Assembly (NCBI GenBank): GCA_045128275.1
Contig: JBGVRH010000059.1
Span: 1 to 64,000 of the forward strand
Reading direction: 5' to 3'
Source: CAMEON01 sp045128275
GTDB lineage: Bacteria > Bacillota > Clostridia > Oscillospirales > CAG-272
Length of the DNA stretch: 64,000 bases
Shown here: positions 16,206 through 24,957 of the stretch, one piece after another
Position numbering within the stretch: position 1 is the first letter of the stretch
How the letters are laid out: every line of letters begins with the position of its first letter
Notes under the pieces: generated by a model
The model's database searches: none
What the model saw: only the letters and a program-made list of their open reading frames with translations
Told to the model about the DNA's origin: nothing
Made by a program: the position numbers and the translations under genes

Positions 16206-18368
16206 TTACTTAATCTTGACGGTCTGTGTCAGTCTCCCCGACTCCTTATAGGGGCGGAAGAGCTGGAACAGCATACCCACCGCCAGCAGAGCGGCGAGGA
16301 TCAGCCACAGGATGTTGATCCCGCCCATGGCACCCGTGAAGAGCAGACCGAACTGGTAGATGATGAGGGAGATGGCGTAGGCGAACACGCTCTGGTAGGC
16401 GATGGCGAAGGCCGTCCACTTGCCGTTGTTCATCTCGCGGCGGATGGCGCCCATGGCGGCGAAGCAGGGGGCGCAGAGGAGATTGAATACCAGGAAGGAG
16501 AAGCCGGCCAGCTTGCCCATACCTGCGAAGTTGGCCACACCGAAGACGGCCACGACCTCCTCCTTGGCGATGAGACCCATGAGGGTCGCCACGGCGGCGG
16601 TGGGATCCGAGAAGCCCAGAGGGGCGAAGAGCCAACCGATGGCGGTGCCGATGTAGTCCAGCACACTCATGCCGCCCTCGGGCATTTCCAGGAAGAGTCC
16701 GAAGTGACCGTCGGCTACGCCGAACACGGTGCCCGCCCAGATGATGACGGTGGAGAGCATGATGACGGTGCCCGCCTTCTTGATGAAGGACCAGCCCCGC
16801 TCCCACATGGAACGCAGGACACTTCCGGGGGTGGGCAGATGGTAGGCGGGCAGCTCCATGACGAAGGGAGCGGGAGTGCCCGAGAAGAGCTTGGTCTTCT
16901 TGAGCATGATGCCCGAGACAATGATGGCGGCGATGCCGATGAAGTAGCAGAGGGGAGCCACCCACCAGGCGTTGCCGAACAGGGTGGAGGCGATCATGGC
17001 GATGATGGGGAGCTTGGCGCCGCAGGGGATGAAGGTGGTGGTGATGATGGTCATGCGGCGATCCCGCTCGTTCTCAATGGTGCGGGAGGCCATGATACCG
17101 GGGACACCGCAGCCCGTGCCGATGAGGATGGGGATGAAGGACTTACCCGACAGGCCGAACTTGCGGAAGATGCGATCCAGCACGAAGGCGATGCGGGACA
17201 TGTAGCCGCAGGCCTCCAGAAAGGCCAGCATGATGAACAGCACCAGGATCTGGGGAACGAAGCCCAGCACCGCGCCCACGCCGCCCACGATGCCGTCCAG
17301 GATGAGGCTGTTCAGCCACGCGGGGGTGCCTGCGGCGGTGAGGCCTGCCTCCACCAGCACGGGAATGCCGTTGACCCAGTGGCCGAAGAAGTCAAAGCCC
17401 TCTCCGAAGAGCCCGTCGTTCATGAAGTCGGTGACGAAGGTACCCACGGTGGAGACGGATATGTAGTAGACCAGGAACATGATGGCGGCGAAGATGGGCA
17501 GGGCGGCGATGCGGTTGGTGACCACCTTGTCGATCTTCTCCGAGGTGGAGAGCTTGCCCACGTGCTTGCGCTTGAAGCAGCCCTTCAGAATGGAGGTGAT
17601 GTAGTTGTAGCGCTCGTTGATGATGATGGCCTCGGCATCGTCGTCCAAAAGACGCTCGGTCTCGCGGATATCCTCCTCGATGTGAGAAAGGATGGCGTGG
17701 TCAAGGTTCAGCTCCTCCAGCACCTTTTCGTCCCGCTCAAAGATCTTGATGGCGTACCATCTCTGGCGGTCGGCGGGCATGCCGTGGACGGCGGCCTCCT
17801 CGATGTGGGCCAGGGTATGCTCCACCTCGCCCGAGAAGATGTGGTGGGGGATATTGCGACCGTGCTTGGCGGTCTCGATGGCCAGGGCCACGGCCTCCTC
17901 CAGTCCCGTGCCCTTGAGGGCGGAGATCTCCACGGCGGGACAGCCCAGGCGGTGGGACAGAGCCTCCAGGTCAATCTTGTCCCCCCGCTTGCGGAGGACG
18001 TCCACCATGTTGATGGCCATGACCACGGGGATGCCCAACTCGGTCAGCTGGGTGGTGAGGTAGAGGTTGCGCTCCAGGTTGGTGCCGTCGATGATGTTCA
18101 GGATGGCGTCGGGGCACTCCACCACCAGGTAGTTGCGGGCGACCACCTCCTCCAGGGTGTAGGGGGAGAGGGAATAGATGCCGGGCAGGTCGGTGACGAT
18201 GACGGTCTCGGGGCCCTCGTGACCCTTGAGCTTGCCCTCTTTCTTCTCCACCGTGACACCGGGCCAGTTGCCCACGAACTGGTTGGAGCCGGTGAGGGCG
18301 TTGAAGAGGGTGGTCTTGCCCGTGTTGGGGTTACCCGCCAGGGCGATGCGGATGGTGCTTGCTTCCAT
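16206..18368 (-). CDS. feoB: Ferrous iron transporter FeoB
   Basis: 720 residues. The N-terminal G domain has GNPNTGKTT (12-20), DLPG near 57 and NMVD near 118. The helical spacer follows, then a polytopic membrane part with the paired Gate motifs (GTGCGVPGIMASR and CGAKLPI). FeoB moves Fe2+ into the cell across the cytoplasmic membrane. It starts at 18368 after AAGGAG, 118 bases after feoA, and a GTTAGC-N4-GCTAAC operator lies in that gap. No truncation is seen. Confidence 0.97.
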   Translation of the reverse strand: MEASTIRIALAGNPNTGKTTLFNALTGSNQFVGNWPGVTVEKKEGKLKGHEGPETVIVTDLPGIYSLSPYTLEEVVARNYLVVECPDAILNIIDGTNLERNLYLTTQLTELGIPVVMAINMVDVLRKRGDKIDLEALSHRLGCPAVEISALKGTGLEEAVALAIETAKHGRNIPHHIFSGEVEHTLAHIEEAAVHGMPADRQRWYAIKIFERDEKVLEELNLDHAILSHIEEDIRETERLLDDDAEAIIINERYNYITSILKGCFKRKHVGKLSTSEKIDKVVTNRIAALPIFAAIMFLVYYISVSTVGTFVTDFMNDGLFGEGFDFFGHWVNGIPVLVEAGLTAAGTPAWLNSLILDGIVGGVGAVLGFVPQILVLFIMLAFLEACGYMSRIAFVLDRIFRKFGLSGKSFIPILIGTGCGVPGIMASRTIENERDRRMTIITTTFIPCGAKLPIIAMIASTLFGNAWWVAPLCYFIGIAAIIVSGIMLKKTKLFSGTPAPFVMELPAYHLPTPGSVLRSMWERGWSFIKKAGTVIMLSTVIIWAGTVFGVADGHFGLFLEMPEGGMSVLDYIGTAIGWLFAPLGFSDPTAAVATLMGLIAKEEVVAVFGVANFAGMGKLAGFSFLVFNLLCAPCFAAMGAIRREMNNGKWTAFAIAYQSVFAYAISLIIYQFGLLFTGAMGGINILWLILAALLAVGMLFQLFRPYKESGRLTQTVKIK

Positions 18369-18399
18369 AAATAGCGTTTCTCCTTGCTAAGCGCCACCG

Positions 18400-18415
18400 G
18401 TTAGCACGCGCTAAC
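18400..18415. promoter_or_regulatory. Palindromic operator upstream of feoB
   Basis: GTTAGC-ACGC-GCTAAC, a 6-4-6 inverted repeat in the feoA-feoB gap. It is the same site as the one at the feoA promoter and resembles DtxR/IdeR-type iron boxes (TTAGGTTAGSCTAACCTAA). Confidence 0.7.
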
Positions 18416-18486
18416 TAATGGGCGCAAAATATCGGGTCATACCCGAAGATCGAAATGGGGAACGGGGATCTCGTCTGCCTGTGGGA

Positions 18487-18708
18487 TCACTCCACCTCAA
18501 TGCGGGCGGCGTCCTCCTTGCGCAGGCTCAGCTCGTAGCCTCGGACGGTGACCTCCAGGGGATCTCCCAGAGGGGCGACCTTGGTGATCTTGATGTCCAC
18601 ACCGCGGGTGATGCCCATGTCCATGATGCGGCGGCGGACGGCTCCCTCGCCGTGAACCTTGACCACGCGGGCGGTGCCTCCGATCTTGATTTCGCGTAAC
18701 GTTTTCAT
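18487..18708 (-). CDS. feoA: Ferrous iron transport protein FeoA
   Basis: 73 residues, an SH3-like FeoA domain: GGTARVVKVHGEGAVRRRIMDMGIT (10-34), then VAPLGDPLEVTVRGYELSLRKEDA. FeoA is the small cytosolic partner of FeoB. It starts at 18708 after GGAGG and is the first gene of the feo group. An iron-box-like operator sits at its transcription start. Confidence 0.95.
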   Translation of the reverse strand: MKTLREIKIGGTARVVKVHGEGAVRRRIMDMGITRGVDIKITKVAPLGDPLEVTVRGYELSLRKEDAARIEVE

Positions 18709-18737
18709 ATAATGACCTCCGTGCGGCGACAGGTACG

Positions 18738-18790
18738 AGTTAGCCGCCGCTAACTGACATAATTATACCCAACGAATGGGGATTTGTCAA
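18738..18790 (-). promoter_or_regulatory. feoA promoter with overlapping iron-box-like operator
   Basis: Minus strand TTGACA (18790-18785), 17-base spacer, TATAAT (18767-18762). The palindrome AGTTAGC-CGCC-GCTAACT (18738-18755) covers the expected start of transcription, the normal place for repression by an Fe2+-bound DtxR-family protein. No such regulator gene is in the window. Confidence 0.8.
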
Positions 18791-18883
18791 GTAGGAAATG
18801 CAAATTTTTCTAATTTTGTGAGATTGGATATTTTCTTGCGCGGGGTGAAAAGAGGCGTGCGCTTTTTGCACAAATGGAGGAGT

Positions 18884-19134
18884 AAATTGCAGTTTAGCGG
18901 TGCGTTGTCTGACGGTAAGGGGGTGTCATTTTCCGCGTTCTGCCCTCTCACCGCCTACGGCGGAGCTCCCCCAAAGGGGGAGCCTTTCGCATCACCTTTT
19001 TAGGAATTTTCTTTCCCGACAAGCATTTCCCTAAGGCTCCCCCTCTGGGGGAGCTCCCGCGAAGCGGGTGAGAGGGCTTACGAGGAAAGTGGCACGCATC
19101 ATCTGTCAAACAGTTCGACAAACCCAAATTTGAA
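18884..19134. repeat. Dispersed intergenic element, copy 3
   Basis: Ends AAATTGCAGTTTAGCGG and CGACAAACCCAAATTTGAA. The interior holds two opposed copies of a CCCTCTCACC...GGAGCTCCCCC...GGGGGAGCC unit (18942-18992 and 19041-19078), similar to the one at 27108-27212. With the two promoters it fills the 574-base gap between feoA and metF; no gene is seen. Confidence 0.65.
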
Positions 19135-19206
19135 TCCCCAGACCGCCGTTTCCCCTCTCTCCCCGCAAAAATCCCCGAAAAACCTTCCCAAATACGGAAA
19201 ACCCTC

Positions 19207-19235
19207 TTGATTGTTGGCTTTTTTGGTGGTATAAT
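19207..19235 (+). promoter_or_regulatory. Promoter for metF-metH
   Basis: TTGATT (19207-19212), 17-base spacer, TATAAT (19230-19235), giving a leader of about 40 bases. No SAM, B12 or T-box leader fits in that space. Confidence 0.85.
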
Positions 19236-19282
19236 AAAGGAACAGAAAGAATCGCACACGACCCATGCGGAGGTACATACAC

Positions 19283-20170
19283 ATGAAAATTACCGAACTT
19301 TTGGCCCGCGACGGGCTGTCCCTCTCCTTTGAGGTGTTCCCCCCCAAGACCGACACCGCCTTCGCGTCGGTGAAGGCCGCCACCGAGGAGATCGCCGACC
19401 TCCACCCCGCTTTTGTCAGCGTCACCTACGGCGCGGGAGGCGGTACCAGTCAGTACACCCTGGAGATCGCCAAGACCATCAAGCAGGCTCACGGTGTGCC
19501 CACCCTCGCCCACCTCACCTGTGTCTCCTCCACCCGTGAGACGGTGCGCGCCCGCATCGCCGACATGAAGGCCGCGGGCATCGAGAACGTCATGGCTCTG
19601 CGGGGTGATATCCCTGCTGATATGCAGGGAATGGATCGTTCTAATTGGCCTTACCGCTACGCCGTGGATCTTGTTCGTGAGCTTAAAGAAAGCCGCACCG
19701 ATGGTGCCGCGGATTTCTGCATCGGCGGCGCGTGCTACCCCGAGGTGCATCCCGAGTCGGCCCACCAGAAGGAGGATATCCGCTACCTCAAGGAAAAGGT
19801 GGACGCGGGAGTGGAATTTCTCACCACCCAGATGTTCTTCGACAACAACCTCCTCTACAATTTCCTCTACAAGATCCGCGAGGCTGGCATTACCGTCCCC
19901 GTGGTGCCGGGCATCATGCCCATCACGGCAGGGAACCAGGTGGCCCGCGCCATCCAGCTCTCGGGATCCTTCATGCCCCGCCGATTCGTGTCCTTGGTGG
20001 ACAAGTTCGGCGGGAGCCCCGCCGCCATGAAGCAGGCGGGCATCGCCTACGCTACGGATCAGATCATTGATCTGTACGCCAACGGGGTGAAGAACGTCCA
20101 CGTGTATACCATGAACAAGCCGGATGTGGCGAGGAAGATTCTGGAGAATCTTTCGGAGATTCTTTGCTGA
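19283..20170 (+). CDS. metF: Methylenetetrahydrofolate reductase
   Basis: 295 residues, family length. FEVFPPKT (16-23) carries the catalytic Glu; VTYGAGGG and ALRGD line the flavin and folate sites; EFLTTQMFFDN is a family signature. It reduces 5,10-methylene-THF to 5-methyl-THF, the methyl donor for MetH encoded next. The ATG at 19283 follows GGAGG at nine bases; an earlier ATG at 19265 has none. About 80 bases near 19610-19690 use AT-richer codons than their surroundings. The pair is one operon. Confidence 0.95.
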   Translation: MKITELLARDGLSLSFEVFPPKTDTAFASVKAATEEIADLHPAFVSVTYGAGGGTSQYTLEIAKTIKQAHGVPTLAHLTCVSSTRETVRARIADMKAAGIENVMALRGDIPADMQGMDRSNWPYRYAVDLVRELKESRTDGAADFCIGGACYPEVHPESAHQKEDIRYLKEKVDAGVEFLTTQMFFDNNLLYNFLYKIREAGITVPVVPGIMPITAGNQVARAIQLSGSFMPRRFVSLVDKFGGSPAAMKQAGIAYATDQIIDLYANGVKNVHVYTMNKPDVARKILENLSEILC

Positions 20171-20189
20171 AAGAAAGGCACCTAACAAT

Positions 20190-22631
20190 ATGAAATTCAA
20201 ATCCTATTTAGAAAATAACCTCATCATCCTCGACGGCGGCATGGGCACCCTCCTGCAAAAGGCGGGCCTCGCCCCCGGGGAGCTGCCCGAGCGGTGGAAC
20301 CTCACCCACGCCGACGAGGTGACCGCCATCCACCGCTCCTACTTCGACGCGGGGTCTAACGTGGTCAACACCAACACCTTCGGGGCGAACATCCTGAAGT
20401 TTTCCACAGACGAGCTGGACGACATTGTCCGCGCCGCCGTGGAGAACGCCCGCGCCGCCGCCGCGCAGTCGGTGGGCACGCAGGCAAAATTCGTCGCGCT
20501 GGATATCGGCCCTACGGGGAAGCTCTTAAAACCCCTGGGGGACTTCGACTTTGAGGATGCCGTATCCGTCTTTGCCGAGACGGTGAAGCTGGGTGTCAAA
20601 TACGGTGTGGATCTCATCACTGTTGAGACCATGAACGACAGCTATGAGACCAAGGCGGCACTTTTGGCCGCCAAGGAGAACAGCGACCTTCCCGTGTTGG
20701 TGTCCTGCGCCTTCGGGGAGGACGGCAAGCTCATGACGGGGGCATCCCCCGCCGCCATGGTGGCTCTGCTGGAGGGCATGGGGGCGGATGCCATCGGTGT
20801 CAACTGCTCCCTCGGTCCCAAGGCTCTCGCCCCCGTGGTCAGAGAGTACCTGCGCCTGTCCTCTGTCCCCGTCCTGCTCAAGCCCAACGCGGGACTGCCC
20901 ACCGTGGTGGAGGGCGAGACGGTGTACAACGTCGCCCCCGACGAGTTCGCCCGTGACGTGGCCTCCCTCATCCACGACGGCGTCCGCGTGGCGGGCGGGT
21001 GCTGCGGCACTACCCCCGCCTATATCGCCGCCCTGACCGCCGAGATCAAAGCGCAGGGGCTCATCGCCGCCCCCATTACCCCCAAGCATGACACCGTGGT
21101 GTCCTCCTACACCCACGCCGTCACCTTTGGCGACGATCCCGCCCTCATCGGGGAGCGCATTAACCCCACGGGCAAGAAGCGCTTCAAGCAGGCCCTCCTG
21201 GAGCATGATATCGGCTACATCCTTTCCGAGGGCATCCGCCAGGAGGAGGCCGGCGCGGATATCCTGGACGTCAACGTGGGACTCCCCGAGATAAACGAGG
21301 CGGAGCTTCTGACCGAGGCGGTCTGTGAGCTGCAGGCCGTCACCGACCTCCCCTTACAAATTGATACCTCCAACCCCGCGGCCATGGAGGCCGCCCTTCG
21401 CCGCTATAACGGCAAGGCCATGATCAATTCCGTCAACGGCAAGGAGGAGTCCCTTCGCGCCGTCCTGCCGCTGGTCAAAAAGTACGGCGGCGTGGTGGTG
21501 GCGTTGACCCTGGACGAGAACGGCATCCCCGACACCGCCGAGGGACGGGTACAGATCGCCCGCCGTATTCTGTCGGCCGCCGAGTCCTACGGCATCGACA
21601 GGAAGGATATCATCTTCGACACCCTGGCCATGACGGTTTCGGCTTCTCCCAATGCCGCGAATGTCACCCTTGAAGCTCTCTCCCGCATCCGCCGCGAGCT
21701 GGGCTGTCACACCTCCCTGGGCGTGTCCAACATCTCCTTCGGACTCCCCGCCCGCGATGCCATCAACGGCACCTTCTTCGCTATGGCTTTGACGAGTGGC
21801 TTGTCTGCCGCCATCATGAACCCCCATTCCCCCGACATGATGCGCACCTACCACACCTACCGCGCCCTCAAGGGTCTGGACGAGAGCTTTGCGAGCTACA
21901 TCCGCTATGCCGAGACCCTCCCCGCAACCGCCCCCGCCGCCGGGCAGGGAACTACCCCCGTGGATGGTGTGCCCGCCAAAAAGACCGCCGCCGAGGGCTC
22001 AACTCTCCTGCAAAAGGCCATCATCAAGGGTCTGAAGGAGCAGGCCGCTACCCTCACCGCCGAGCTGTTGGTCTCTACCCCCGCCCTCACCGTGGTGCAG
22101 TCCGAGATCATCCCCGCCCTGGACATCGTGGGGCAGGGCTTTGAGAGAAAGACCACCTACCTCCCCCAGCTCTTAATGGCCGCCGAGGCAGCCAAGGCCG
22201 CCTTTGAGGTCATCAAGTCAAGCATGACAGCCGCCGAGACCACCGACAACACCGAGCAGAAAATGCCCATCGTGCTGGCCACCGTCAAGGGGGACATCCA
22301 CGACATCGGCAAGAATATCGTGAAGCTCCTGCTGGAGAATTACGGCTATCCCGTCACCGACCTGGGTCGCGACGTGGCCCCCGAGGCCGTTGTGGAGGCG
22401 ACCGTCCGACTCCGCGCTCCGCTGGTGGGTCTGTCTGCCCTCATGACCACCACCGTCCCCGCCATGGAGGAGACCATCAAAGCTCTCCGCAAGGACGCGC
22501 CGTGGTGTAAGATCGTGGTGGGCGGCGCGGTGCTGACCCCCGACTACGCCGCCGAGATCGGCGCGGACAAGTACGCCGCCGATGCCATGGAGACGGTGCG
22601 GTACGCCGAGGAAGTGGCAAGCTCCGTCTGA
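20190..22631 (+). CDS. metH: Cobalamin-dependent methionine synthase, short form
   Basis: 813 residues. The homocysteine-binding barrel (1-290) has the zinc Cys in GVNCSLGP and GGCCGTTP. The pterin-binding barrel (about 310-575) begins IGERINPTGKKRFKQALLE. The B12-binding part has DxHxxG as D702, H704 and G707. The reading frame stops after the B12 domain, so the AdoMet-binding reactivation domain of the 1,200-residue E. coli type is absent, as is common in Clostridia; a separate reactivation protein is then expected elsewhere. It makes methionine from homocysteine and methyl-THF. It starts 19 bases after metF. Confidence 0.94.
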   Translation: MKFKSYLENNLIILDGGMGTLLQKAGLAPGELPERWNLTHADEVTAIHRSYFDAGSNVVNTNTFGANILKFSTDELDDIVRAAVENARAAAAQSVGTQAKFVALDIGPTGKLLKPLGDFDFEDAVSVFAETVKLGVKYGVDLITVETMNDSYETKAALLAAKENSDLPVLVSCAFGEDGKLMTGASPAAMVALLEGMGADAIGVNCSLGPKALAPVVREYLRLSSVPVLLKPNAGLPTVVEGETVYNVAPDEFARDVASLIHDGVRVAGGCCGTTPAYIAALTAEIKAQGLIAAPITPKHDTVVSSYTHAVTFGDDPALIGERINPTGKKRFKQALLEHDIGYILSEGIRQEEAGADILDVNVGLPEINEAELLTEAVCELQAVTDLPLQIDTSNPAAMEAALRRYNGKAMINSVNGKEESLRAVLPLVKKYGGVVVALTLDENGIPDTAEGRVQIARRILSAAESYGIDRKDIIFDTLAMTVSASPNAANVTLEALSRIRRELGCHTSLGVSNISFGLPARDAINGTFFAMALTSGLSAAIMNPHSPDMMRTYHTYRALKGLDESFASYIRYAETLPATAPAAGQGTTPVDGVPAKKTAAEGSTLLQKAIIKGLKEQAATLTAELLVSTPALTVVQSEIIPALDIVGQGFERKTTYLPQLLMAAEAAKAAFEVIKSSMTAAETTDNTEQKMPIVLATVKGDIHDIGKNIVKLLLENYGYPVTDLGRDVAPEAVVEATVRLRAPLVGLSALMTTTVPAMEETIKALRKDAPWCKIVVGGAVLTPDYAAEIGADKYAADAMETVRYAEEVASSV

Positions 22632-22637
22632 ATCATA

Positions 22638-22677
22638 CCGCATCCCCTGTGCCGCATGGACGGGGGATGCGGTTTTT
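22638..22677 (+). terminator. Intrinsic terminator of metF-metH
   Basis: Stem CCGCATCCCC/GGGGATGCGG followed by TTTTT. Confidence 0.9.
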
Positions 22678-22760
22678 GTCGCTTTCTGCCGTTTTGTGCG
22701 GAAAATACCTGTAAATGGAAAAGAAAATAAATGGAAACAAGAGAAATTCATCCAAACCCC

Positions 22761-22789
22761 TTGAAAAACACGGAAAGATTTGATATAAT
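22761..22789 (+). promoter_or_regulatory. Promoter for nagA
   Basis: TTGAAA (22761-22766), 17-base spacer, TATAAT (22784-22789), preceded by CCCC. Confidence 0.82.
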
Positions 22790-22848
22790 AAGATGATACA
22801 GTATACCTAAAATCCCATAGTAGGCTCTGTTTCCGAAAGGAGCGACTT

Positions 22849-24012
22849 ATGAATACCTGTTTCATCCGCAATGCGCGTATATACAATACCGCCCACCGTG
22901 CTTTCTTCGACGGCTCCCTCCTTGTGGAGAACGGCCGCATCACCGCCCTGTACCCCGCCGACGCCACCCCGCCTGCGGGTGTTCCCGTGTATGACGCCTG
23001 TGGCCGCCGCATCATCCCCGGTCTGGTGGACGTCCATACCCACGGCCGCGCGGGCGGGGACTTCGGCACCGCCGACGTGGCGCAAATGAGGGTCATGGCC
23101 AAGTCCTACCTGGACAGCGGCGTGACTACCGTCCTGCCCACCCTGGCCTCCGCTCCCCTGTCCGAGCTGGAGACCTCCATTGACTCTATCAATGCCCTCC
23201 GCGCCGAGGCCGCCGCCTCTGAGGGCGAGCTTCCGAGCATCGCGGGTACCCACCTGGAGGGCCGCTACCTCAACGTCAAGCGCCGCGGCGCCCATGCCGC
23301 CGATCTGCTGGTGAAGCCCGACCCCGTCGAGCTGGAGGCTCTGCTGACCCGCATGGATGGTGCCCGTCACGTCTCCGCCGCCCTGGAGCTGGACGAGGAC
23401 GGACAGGCTCTCCGCCGTGCCCTGGAGCTGGGGGCTACCGTCTCCCTGGGGCATTCCGATGCCGACTATGCCACAGCTACCGAGCTGATCGCCAAGGGCG
23501 TCACCGCCCTGACCCATACCTTCAACGCCATGCCCCCCCTCCATCACCGCGACGGCGGTGTGGTGGCGGCGGGACTGACCTCGGATACCGCCCTCTGCGA
23601 AATGATCTGCGATGGCTTCCACATCGCCTCCCACATGGTCAAGCTGGCCTACCGTCTGGCGGGTGAGCGGCTGGTGCTGATCACCGACTCCATGGAGGCC
23701 ACGGGCTGTCCCGACGGCGAGTACCGCATTGCGGGCAACCCCGTCACCGTCAAGGACGGCAAGGCCCGCACCCACGACGGCGCCATCGCGGGCAGTACCC
23801 TGTCCATGTGGGAGGCCGTGAACAACCTCCGCGATTTTGCTGACACCACCCTTGAAAACGCCATTTACGCCGCCACCATGGCCCCCGCTCTGGAGGTAGG
23901 GCTGGCGGATGAGATCGGCTCTCTGGAGGTAGGCAAGCGCGCTGACCTTCTGATCCTGGAGGACGAGGGAGCCATCGGCCGCATCATGTGCGGCGGATAC
24001 TGGCATACCTGA
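22849..24012 (+). CDS. nagA: N-acetylglucosamine-6-phosphate deacetylase
   Basis: 387 residues, family length. Amidohydrolase metal site: H63 and H65 in VDVHTHG, the Glu of THLEGRYLN, His in LGHSDA and in LTHTFNAMPPLHHR, and the catalytic Asp in ITDSM. It removes acetate from GlcNAc-6-P in the cytosol, feeding amino-sugar use and cell-wall recycling. The ATG at 22849 follows AAAGGAG. Next come a membrane protein and a sugar-nucleotide dehydratase-like gene at 39 and 45 bases, which suggests one operon. Confidence 0.94.
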   Translation: MNTCFIRNARIYNTAHRAFFDGSLLVENGRITALYPADATPPAGVPVYDACGRRIIPGLVDVHTHGRAGGDFGTADVAQMRVMAKSYLDSGVTTVLPTLASAPLSELETSIDSINALRAEAAASEGELPSIAGTHLEGRYLNVKRRGAHAADLLVKPDPVELEALLTRMDGARHVSAALELDEDGQALRRALELGATVSLGHSDADYATATELIAKGVTALTHTFNAMPPLHHRDGGVVAAGLTSDTALCEMICDGFHIASHMVKLAYRLAGERLVLITDSMEATGCPDGEYRIAGNPVTVKDGKARTHDGAIAGSTLSMWEAVNNLRDFADTTLENAIYAATMAPALEVGLADEIGSLEVGKRADLLILEDEGAIGRIMCGGYWHT

Positions 24013-24051
24013 ACCCATTTCCCCAACCAAGCTACGAAAGGAGAGACCGCT

Positions 24052-24912
24052 ATGAATAACGTGAATTCCGTTACGCCCCCTGCGGCAAGACCCGGTATCG
24101 GGCAACAGGCGGCGGACATCCGTCACAGAGCCCGCGGCGTGCTGGGCGGATACAGCGGCCGGGTCAGCCATTGGATGACCCTGGTCTTGGCCTTGGCATT
24201 CGTCATGACGGCGGCGGTCGCTCTGTATATGGCCATGGGCGGGCTGGCAACCGCCGGATACCTCCTCTTTGGCGAGGCGGTCTGGGTGGATGCCGTGACC
24301 AACGTCCTGCTGGTGGCCTCTTACCTTGTCTGGATCCTGCCCCTGCTGGCCTCGGTCTGGCGGCTGGCCTGTCTCATGACCGCCCCCGACGGAGCGGTGG
24401 TGGACGGCATGGCCGTATCCGTTCCGCCAGCGACGCTCACCGAGCTGTTCTACCCCTTCACCTCCCTCCGCGCCTACGGGCGCACCATGGCGGTGGCTAT
24501 GGAGGGACTGGGCTTCGCCGTTCTCACGGTGGGCGTTCCCATCCTCCTCTTCCGCCTGGCTCTCCTGCCCCTGGAGCTTTTGAAGGGGAGCTTTCCCTTC
24601 CTGCACGGCCTCGCGGTGGCGGCTTTGGTCTTGATCTGCCTGTCCCTGGGGCTTCTGGCCTTCTTCCTGTCGGGCAAGCGGGCGGGCTTTGGCTATTTCG
24701 TTTTTGTCTATGAAGAGATGACCTTGACCGATGTAGGCCGTTACTATCGCGGCTTCAAGCGTCCCCTGATTCCCGCCTTTATTCAGCGGGTGAGCCTGTG
24801 GGGCTGGTACGCCCTGTCGGTGGTGGGGATCCTGGTGCCCTTCCTGTTCTACACCATCCCCTACGGTCTCTGCTGTGCCGCCGTGTACAGTCGGGAGCTG
24901 ACCAGAAAATGA
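24052..24912 (+). CDS. Integral membrane protein of unknown function
   Basis: 286 residues with about six hydrophobic helices (near 42-65, 80-105, 145-170, 180-205, 250-275) and a polar N-terminus. Middle segments GKRAGFGYFVFVYEEMTLTDVGRYYRGFKRPL are charged and probably cytosolic. I do not recognise the family. Its place between nagA and a sugar-nucleotide 4,6-dehydratase-like gene points to the cell envelope. Confidence 0.6.
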   Translation: MNNVNSVTPPAARPGIGQQAADIRHRARGVLGGYSGRVSHWMTLVLALAFVMTAAVALYMAMGGLATAGYLLFGEAVWVDAVTNVLLVASYLVWILPLLASVWRLACLMTAPDGAVVDGMAVSVPPATLTELFYPFTSLRAYGRTMAVAMEGLGFAVLTVGVPILLFRLALLPLELLKGSFPFLHGLAVAALVLICLSLGLLAFFLSGKRAGFGYFVFVYEEMTLTDVGRYYRGFKRPLIPAFIQRVSLWGWYALSVVGILVPFLFYTIPYGLCCAAVYSRELTRK

Positions 24913-24957
24913 TCCGCGCGTTACGCGCCCACAACATAGATTCCGGAGGAATATGAT

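Noticed and set aside
15972..18374. An 800-codon plus-strand frame
   Set aside because: Mirror of feoB and of the adjacent repeat; Asp/His/Gly-rich shadow.
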